Source: Chryseosolibacter sp039917935 (lineage in GTDB: Bacteria; Bacteroidota; Bacteroidia; Cytophagales; Cyclobacteriaceae). Taken from it: 12,751 nt of DNA. The stretch spans positions 1 through 12,751 of the forward strand of contig JBDSIM010000258.1 in assembly GCA_039917935.1 (NCBI GenBank), in the 5' to 3' direction. A program made the position numbers and the translations under genes. Below are positions 7,752 through 12,751 of this stretch, in pieces (within the stretch, counting starts at the first letter, position 1; the number at the start of each line of letters is the position of its first letter). The notes beneath the pieces were generated by a model. It made no database searches and had not been told where the DNA came from. It saw only the letters and a program-made list of their open reading frames with translations.

Positions 7752-9548
7752 TTAATTTCCGTTACTCCGTACTTTCTTTACTTGTAAGATATTGACAGGG
7801 GAAGATCTATTGCCAAAATTTTTTCTGATATACGTTATTATTGACGCGATTGCATGATCATCCAGGTGACTGTTCTTTGGCATTAAGCCATTGTAAGATT
7901 TACCATTCACTGAAATCTCCCCTTGCAAACCATTCAATATTACGGCAATTAAGCGATCCGGATCCCCACTAACCCACTCGGAATTTACCAGCGGTGGAAA
8001 ACGGTTATTATCCCCTTTCCCATTTCTCTGGTGACAAGATGCACAGTAAGTATTATATAATATACTGCCCTCCAATTCACTGCCTTTGTGCAGGTTGTCT
8101 TCTACCTCATCAGGCGTTTTTATATAAGACCGGGATTTTCTTTTTTCCATGTCAGCCAATTGCGGCTCGCCAAAATTATTCCTTGCACCCGTATACATCA
8201 CCCTCCAGATCTTTCCTTTGTTCGAGTCAGAAATATACAATGAGCCATCCGGTCCTTCCGCCAGCCCCATTGGTCTGTAAAGCGCATCGCTCGTATTCTT
8301 GACAGTATCGACACCGGCAAAGCCGTCAGCAAAAACTTCCCACTTTCCGTGAGGGGCTCCGTTTTCAAACGGAACAAAACAAACTATGTAGCCTGCCTGC
8401 GGATAGGGAGATCGGTCTGTTGAACCATGGAATGCCATAAACACCCCTTGTCTATACCTTGAAGGAAATTGGGTGCCCTGATAAAACAATAAATCCATCG
8501 GTGCCCAATGTCCGGGAAAGGCCATGGCAGGTTTATCAAACTGATCAGCCCTTCCGATTATTTTACCATCACCACCATAACCAGGTGCCAGGACATTTTT
8601 TTTCTGTATCTGATCGTAATACGCATAGGGCCAACCAAAATTGGATCGTTCCTTTACTTTAATCAATAACTCGGCGGGGAGTACTGCAGCTTGCCATGAA
8701 GAAAACAGATCCGGATACAGCGTATGAAAGTTATCCATGCCATTGACCACCGCATAAACACTTTCATCTGCAGGGCTCCATTGCATGCCAACGACACTTC
8801 TGATGCCTGTAGCAAACAGGGAACCATCCTTTTGAGTTAGCCCCGTTTTATTAGCCTCAAATTTCCAGATCCCGGCATGACTTTCAAGTTCAGGTGACGG
8901 ATCTAATCCTGCGCCCCCGGGAAATCCTACCGGGCCATATTTTATGATATCCTGTCCCGCGTCTGATGGTGACCCAAAAGGAACATACATGTTACCCTGA
9001 TTATCAAAGGCAAGCGGTTTGGTTGTGTGCCAGTTTTTCACAACATTTTTATCGGTATCCGTCAAAACAATTTCTGTCTTCCCCTGTGGTATTAATTTTC
9101 CTGGCGTTAATGCATTCCGCAATACATTTTTTACCGTGCTGGTATACAGAAATCCATTGTGAACGGTGACACCCACTGCAGAGTTCCCCTCATCTTTATA
9201 GTCACCAAAATAAACAATGGAGTCTGCTTTGCCATCACCATTAACGTCGCGAAGGCCTACTGTACCTCCCGCGCCATTCATGGCGTCATTATAAGTCAAT
9301 TTGACATAAATATCTCCGTTGGAATTTACGGCAATATGTCGTGCGCGTCCGGTGCTATCAGCCACTACCAAGGCTTGAAAGTTACCAGGCAGAAATAGTC
9401 CTCCATTGTCAGGGTCACCATCCGGTAGCGCTCCCCGGTTTTCGCATCGGCAAAACATTATTAAAGAAACAAGGACGGTAATCATTTGAAAGATTATCGG
9501 ACCTACCGAACTCAACAGAAAAAACTTTTTTTGCTTTTTGCTCAACAT
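7752..9548 (-). CDS. Sugar/sorbosone dehydrogenase-like propeller fused to cytochrome c (intact copy)
   Basis: A 598-residue exported protein. The N-terminus is basic (KKQKKFF), followed by a hydrophobic stretch to C33/C35. The lipobox is poor (M-F-C or C-R-C), so lipoprotein status is uncertain. Residues about 48-455 are a beta-propeller of the glucose/sorbosone dehydrogenase superfamily, expected to oxidise a sugar or polyol with PQQ. H174 (NWHTTKPLAF) and R250 (TGIRSVVG) match expected active-site positions, but the Asn usual after that Arg is S251. DVNGDGKAD (101-109) resembles a calcium loop. The C-terminal cytochrome c domain has CASCH (502-506) and a distal ligand candidate M556 (GLMPKN), so electrons would pass within the protein to a respiratory chain. 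The four cysteines found in its downstream broken paralogue are replaced (G198, S218, A309, A334). It lies 24 nt before the lactonase. PQQ use is inferred from family. Confidence 0.82.
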   Translation of the reverse strand: MLSKKQKKFFLLSSVGPIIFQMITVLVSLIMFCRCENRGALPDGDPDNGGLFLPGNFQALVVADSTGRARHIAVNSNGDIYVKLTYNDAMNGAGGTVGLRDVNGDGKADSIVYFGDYKDEGNSAVGVTVHNGFLYTSTVKNVLRNALTPGKLIPQGKTEIVLTDTDKNVVKNWHTTKPLAFDNQGNMYVPFGSPSDAGQDIIKYGPVGFPGGAGLDPSPELESHAGIWKFEANKTGLTQKDGSLFATGIRSVVGMQWSPADESVYAVVNGMDNFHTLYPDLFSSWQAAVLPAELLIKVKERSNFGWPYAYYDQIQKKNVLAPGYGGDGKIIGRADQFDKPAMAFPGHWAPMDLLFYQGTQFPSRYRQGVFMAFHGSTDRSPYPQAGYIVCFVPFENGAPHGKWEVFADGFAGVDTVKNTSDALYRPMGLAEGPDGSLYISDSNKGKIWRVMYTGARNNFGEPQLADMEKRKSRSYIKTPDEVEDNLHKGSELEGSILYNTYCASCHQRNGKGDNNRFPPLVNSEWVSGDPDRLIAVILNGLQGEISVNGKSYNGLMPKNSHLDDHAIASIITYIRKNFGNRSSPVNILQVKKVRSNGN

Positions 9549-9604
9549 GAATCCGATTAAACTTTGCCCCCCGTCTTGTAATGCCTGTATTCCATCATCC
9601 CGAG

Positions 9605-9657
9605 TTTTTACTTTTTACTTTTACTTGAAGCAACTTTAAGCTTTATGCTTTAAGCTT
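9605..9657. repeat. Simple repeats in the gap between amidohydrolase and dehydrogenase genes
   Basis: The 114-bp gap (9549-9662) holds two kinds of low-complexity repeat. First, TTTTTAC occurs twice in tandem (9605-9618) followed by a shortened TTTTAC. Second, CTTTAAGCTT occurs twice (9634-9643 and 9648-9657), separated by TATG; each copy contains the palindrome AAGCTT. I see no promoter element on the minus strand here. Function is unknown; it may be slippage debris or a dispersed intergenic repeat. Confidence 0.7.
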
Positions 9658-9662
9658 CTCCT

Positions 9663-10889
9663 TTACTCTTGAAATTTTATGGCGGACAAACCATTCAGAT
9701 CCCATACGATCTTTCCTTCCCGCAAGGTCAATTCTGCTTCTAGTTTTTCTTCGCCCTCGATTTTATTTCCGCCGGCATCCACAAAACCAAATTTTCCTTT
9801 TCTCAGGCCCCACACCGCGATATCGGCAACGGCACCTTTGCTTAAATGACCGAGGTCTTCGCGCTTAATAGACCTCGCCGGAGACCACGTGGCCCGAAGA
9901 ATGACCTCCTCTTTCTTCATACCCATCGCCATATATTTAGACATGACGTTTAGCATATCTTTCATCCCAGCGTTCACGCTGTTTCGATGGAGGTCCGTTC
10001 CGAATGAATTTGGCAACAATCCCTGTTTCATTGCGGGTATTGCTTCACTAAACCAGAACCCGGCACCGCCGTGCCCAACATCAAAAAGTATTCCTTTTTG
10101 TTGGGCAGCCTTAACGAAGGGATGAACGGATCCGTTTTCATCAACCACAGACATCCGTTCCGAAACTTTTTCAAAGCTATGCGTAATAATATCACCAGGT
10201 CGCATTCGGCTTAACTGCTCCTCCAAAGAATATTGTGGTAAGTGACATTCTACCAGAACAGGCACTTTTGATTTGGCGGCGGCTTCAATGGCCCGATCAA
10301 ATGGTGTCCATTCCTTTCCTTCATAGTGACCGATTTTAATTCCTACGATCGTCCCGGGATATTTTTTGACGGTGCTAAAAGCGGAATCCGGGTTCATATC
10401 CGCCAGGCTTTCTGACTCGGCCTTGCCTCCCATGCCTCCCCCTACAATGTTTAGAAAGGCGAGGATCCTCGTTTTTGATTTATCGATCACCTGACTTTTA
10501 AAGAGGGGGAAAGATCGCCAGCCTGAGGTCCCTGCGTCTACGACGGTGGTTACCCCTGACCTGCAGGCAAAATCATCGGGAGAAATGCTGCTGATTCCGT
10601 CAGCAAACCCTGGCTTGCTTCCCACAAAGACGTGTGTATGAATGTCGATAAAACCCGGACTTACAAACAATCCTTTTACATCGATAACTTTTTTTGCATT
10701 ATCAGGCCGAAGGTTCGGGGCGATCTGAAAGATCTTACCATCCACGATTGCCACATCCATGCGGGAATTGATGTGATTCCTCGGGTCTAATACATGTCCA
10801 TTTTTCAGCAAAAGATCAAATTGCTGTGCTGATGCTGGTAAGAAGACCATATACAACCCTGAGGCTATACAAAAAAATATCCTGACCAT
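9663..10889 (-). CDS. Exported amidohydrolase/deacetylase-family metallohydrolase (COG3964-like), second copy
   Basis: From the ATG at 10887-10889 the protein has 408 residues and a signal peptide (MVRIFFCIASGLYMVFLPASA-QQ). The frame is open to 10976, but that start would overlap the upstream gene by 38 nt and put 29 hydrophilic residues before the signal peptide. It is a TIM-barrel amidohydrolase with a dihydroorotase-like ligand set: H84 and H86 (DIHTHVF), K185 as the likely carbamylated lysine (VGIKIGHY), H216 (VECHLP), H237 (DIITHSF) and D299 (GTDLH). The C-terminal strands (GAVADIAVW, GKIVWDLNG) are those of the small beta-sandwich domain. Characterised COG3964 relatives hydrolyse acyl esters such as acetyl-(R)-mandelate rather than dihydroorotate; this substrate is unknown. 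The signal peptide places it in the periplasm. It lies 49 nt after its tandem paralogue, similar along its whole length, suggesting duplication and co-transcription. Confidence 0.83.
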   Translation of the reverse strand: MVRIFFCIASGLYMVFLPASAQQFDLLLKNGHVLDPRNHINSRMDVAIVDGKIFQIAPNLRPDNAKKVIDVKGLFVSPGFIDIHTHVFVGSKPGFADGISSISPDDFACRSGVTTVVDAGTSGWRSFPLFKSQVIDKSKTRILAFLNIVGGGMGGKAESESLADMNPDSAFSTVKKYPGTIVGIKIGHYEGKEWTPFDRAIEAAAKSKVPVLVECHLPQYSLEEQLSRMRPGDIITHSFEKVSERMSVVDENGSVHPFVKAAQQKGILFDVGHGGAGFWFSEAIPAMKQGLLPNSFGTDLHRNSVNAGMKDMLNVMSKYMAMGMKKEEVILRATWSPARSIKREDLGHLSKGAVADIAVWGLRKGKFGFVDAGGNKIEGEEKLEAELTLREGKIVWDLNGLSAIKFQE

Positions 10890-10938
10890 GGTGAAATCCC
10901 GTTTCAAACCCGGCGTATTTTTGCCACGACTTAAAATA

Positions 10939-12195
10939 TTATTGTTTGGCATCCCAAACCTCGCCGCTAATGCCATTCAGATCCCATACAATTTTTCCAG
11001 CGCGGATGGTTAACTCCGCATCCACTTTCTGATTTCCTTTTAGTTTCGCTCCCCTGACGTCCAAAAATCCAAAATCTCCTTTCCGCAAATTCAGTACAGT
11101 AATGTCAGCCTCAGCGCCCACACTCAAATGACCTAAGTCAGGTCTGTGAATTACATTCGCGGGGCTCCATGTTGACCTTGCAACCGCATCTTGCAAAGAC
11201 ATTCCGAGGTTAATAAATTTCGACATAACATTCGCAAAATCTTTCATGCCTCCGTTCATACTTTGTGTGTGCAGATCTGTGCTGATAACGTCCGGTTTAA
11301 AACCTTGTTTCATAGCAGGCGCTGCCTGGCGCCAGGTAAAAGCTCCACCACCATGGCCTACATCAAAGATGATTCCCCGCTTTTGCGCCTCAAAAACAAA
11401 GGGTTTAACTTTCCCGTTTTCATCCACAACAGTTTCTCTTTGTTTGGGACCATAGGCAAAGGTGTGGGTAAAAATATCTCCGGGCCGAAGGTGTTTCATG
11501 AACAATGATTCAATGGACTGCGGAGGATCATGCTCACCAAAGTCAACCATTACCGGAACGTTGGCTAATTTTCCCGCTTCAACAGCCAGGTCTACCTGCG
11601 TAAAATCCCCCCAGTAGTGTGCGGCTTTAATGCCGACAATAATTTTGGGAAATATTTTCTGGATCATATTGGCTGTCATTACCGGATTCATATCAGTAAC
11701 ATCCTGTTCTTCAAAACGTCCGAACATCCCGGAGCCTACGATGTTTAACAATGCCAGTATTCTTGTTTGAACCCGGTCAATGGTCTGCTCCTTAAATAAA
11801 CGGAAATTCCTCCACCCGGCCGAACCTGCATCTACTACCGTTGTGACCCCTGCGCGAAAGGTAAACCCATCCGGAGAAACACTGGTAGGACCATTTGCAA
11901 TGTAGGCATCGAGGTCATTGCCAATGAACACATGAGTATGCATGTCGATAAGGCCCGGGGTAACGAACAATCCAGTCGCATAGATCACTTTTTTGGCGTT
12001 CGTTACAGGAATATCGGCAGAGACCTGAGATATCTTCCCATCGGTAATGGCCACGTCCATTTTTCCATCAATTTTATTTTTCGGGTCAATGACGTGCCCA
12101 CCTTTTAATAAGATATCTATTGCCTGGCTTTGCTGCGCGTGAATGCCACTATGACAAACAATAAGAAAAAGGGTAATTAACCTAAAATATTTCAT
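10939..12195 (-). CDS. Exported amidohydrolase/deacetylase-family metallohydrolase (COG3964-like), first copy
   Basis: The ATG at 12193-12195 gives 418 residues and a standard signal peptide ending GIHA-QQ. An upstream in-frame ATG at 12228 would add eleven mostly charged residues and cannot be excluded. Metal ligands expected for this amidohydrolase group are all present: H86 and H88 (DMHTHVF), K190 (VGIKAAHY, likely carbamylated), H222 (DFGEHD), H244 (DIFTHTF) and D307 (STDLH). GWRNF and FDVGHGGGAF are further family segments shared with the neighbouring copy. Differences cluster around the fourth ligand (FGEHDPP here, VECHLPQ in the other), so the paralogues may take different substrates. 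The upstream partner looks like a SelA-type PLP enzyme, a pairing I recall for this family from other bacteria. Older annotations often call such proteins dihydroorotase, which is probably wrong here because it is exported and lacks a pyrimidine-gene context. Confidence 0.84.
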   Translation of the reverse strand: MKYFRLITLFLIVCHSGIHAQQSQAIDILLKGGHVIDPKNKIDGKMDVAITDGKISQVSADIPVTNAKKVIYATGLFVTPGLIDMHTHVFIGNDLDAYIANGPTSVSPDGFTFRAGVTTVVDAGSAGWRNFRLFKEQTIDRVQTRILALLNIVGSGMFGRFEEQDVTDMNPVMTANMIQKIFPKIIVGIKAAHYWGDFTQVDLAVEAGKLANVPVMVDFGEHDPPQSIESLFMKHLRPGDIFTHTFAYGPKQRETVVDENGKVKPFVFEAQKRGIIFDVGHGGGAFTWRQAAPAMKQGFKPDVISTDLHTQSMNGGMKDFANVMSKFINLGMSLQDAVARSTWSPANVIHRPDLGHLSVGAEADITVLNLRKGDFGFLDVRGAKLKGNQKVDAELTIRAGKIVWDLNGISGEVWDAKQ

Positions 12196-12282
12196 CCTGT
12201 CGCGACCTGATTTCTTCCGATTAAACATTTTTCTTCTATTGGTTTTTCTTCGAGTGTAAAAATTGGACAGTCATGCTTCGAT

Positions 12283-12296
12283 ACGTTACGGAACGT
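12283..12296. repeat. Short inverted repeat ACGTT-ACGG-AACGT
   Basis: A 5-bp stem with a 4-nt loop lies in the 171-bp gap between the first amidohydrolase and the upstream partial gene. A second overlapping pair (GGAAC / GTTCC) begins at 12290. There is no T-run after it in the minus direction, so it does not look like a terminator; an operator or chance are both possible. The rest of the gap (12196-12366) shows no promoter element that I can support. Confidence 0.25.
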
Positions 12297-12366
12297 GTAC
12301 TGTTCCCTGACTCCATGCAGGAATATGGATGAGGCCATAATCCCGGAAGTTAATAAACAGGTTTAC

Positions 12367-12751
12367 TTATGTTGCAAGGGGTGGACCACCGGGGATTTCA
12401 ATACGTTTGCGATCGCCCCGGTAAGTAGCCCGTTTTGCAGTGAATTTCGCGTTGAGATATTCACCCAGATAAATTGATCCCGTAATAACCTCTGCCGCAA
12501 CTGTGCCTGAAAATAAATACGTGACACCATTGCCCGGCATACGAAGGTTACTGCGTAGTTTTACCTGATCACCCTCCACCACGCCGACAACTTCCTGTGT
12601 TGAAAAATCAGATTTGTGCGTTCCCTGAATCCAATTGCCGTCCTGCTGCATGTATAAAGTGTGCTGGCTCTTGCTGTTAAAAAATTCTACCGTTACATCC
12701 CAGTGACCATCAATGGTCACTTTGGGCGCCAGCATTTCGGTTGACCTGGGG
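12367..12751 (-). CDS. C-terminal domain of a probable SelA-like PLP-dependent enzyme (partial, cut by window edge)
   Basis: The frame is open from the right window edge to a TAA at 12367-12369. The ATG at 12735 is not a believable start: the five codons before it (PRSTE) read on without a stop and no signal or leader is seen. The 128 visible residues form a beta-rich domain with IDGHWDVTVEF, HTLYMQQDGNWIQGTH, GVVEGDQVKLRS, YLFSGTV and LGEYLNAKFTAKR. From memory, this is the small beta-barrel tail found on some class V-fold, SelA-like PLP enzymes of Bacteroidota and Acidobacteria, often next to COG3964 amidohydrolases. The catalytic domain is outside the window, so the enzyme call rests on that recollection and on the neighbouring genes. 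In such pairs the PLP enzyme is thought to eliminate or transfer an amino group from the product of the hydrolase. It may instead be a free-standing uncharacterised protein. Confidence 0.5.
   Translation of the reverse strand, partial: PRSTEMLAPKVTIDGHWDVTVEFFNSKSQHTLYMQQDGNWIQGTHKSDFSTQEVVGVVEGDQVKLRSNLRMPGNGVTYLFSGTVAAEVITGSIYLGEYLNAKFTAKRATYRGDRKRIEIPGGPPLAT

Noticed and set aside
7994..8302. 102-codon plus-strand open frame inside the dehydrogenase gene
   Set aside because: It is antisense to a well-supported conserved protein and its translation shows no domain, signal or membrane pattern.
10890..10976. Long start of the second amidohydrolase overlapping the upstream gene by 38 nt
   Set aside because: The signal peptide begins at the later ATG (10887-10889); the 29 preceding residues are hydrophilic and would bury it.
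11191..11508. 105-codon plus-strand open frame inside the first amidohydrolase
   Set aside because: Antisense shadow of conserved active-site coding sequence, with no recognisable protein features.
12295..12477. 60-codon plus-strand open frame in the gap and partial gene
   Set aside because: It overlaps the end of the partial gene antisense and lacks a promoter or any family resemblance.

Overview
The window looks like a chromosomal segment of a Bacteroidota bacterium, most likely Cytophagales or Chitinophagaceae. That placement is an inference from the gene content, the moderate-to-low GC, the lack of Shine-Dalgarno sequences before most starts, and one exact TAnnTTTG-type -7 promoter element. 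There are no RNA genes, CRISPR arrays, transposases or phage genes. No gene-free stretch exceeds 300 bases.

Left part (1-4715): an exported glycoside-hydrolase-like TIM-barrel protein (minus strand) diverges from a large envelope protein with DUF3857, transglutaminase-like and DUF2569 regions (plus strand). A class I SAM-dependent methyltransferase (plus strand) follows. Its stop codon runs directly into a 56-bp tandem array of GGGGTATA octamers that separates it from the convergent minus-strand array.

Right part (4780-12751): all genes are on the minus strand, so transcription runs from the right edge leftward. The order is: the C-terminal end of a probable SelA-like PLP enzyme (cut by the window edge); two tandem COG3964-type amidohydrolases, each with its own signal peptide; a sugar/sorbosone-dehydrogenase-like propeller fused to cytochrome c; an exported lactonase-family propeller; and a second dehydrogenase-cytochrome c gene. 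The last gene is interrupted by one in-frame TGA. Gaps are about 24-171 nt, so an operon is plausible, with the main promoter beyond the right edge.

How they might work together (inference): the exported dehydrogenase could oxidise a sugar or related polyol to a lactone and pass electrons to its own haem c, and the exported lactonase could open the lactone. The amidohydrolases and the PLP enzyme form a second recurrent module that removes an acyl or amide group and then eliminates an amine. The whole set may be a periplasmic route for an amino-sugar or sugar-acid-like substrate, but the sequence does not identify the substrate.

The points most worth a second look are the single-codon nonsense interruption; the loss of four cysteines in the intact dehydrogenase copy that the broken copy still has; the G-quadruplex-capable octamer array; and the tandem secreted amidohydrolases next to a redox/lactone module. 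I see no clearly new type of system.
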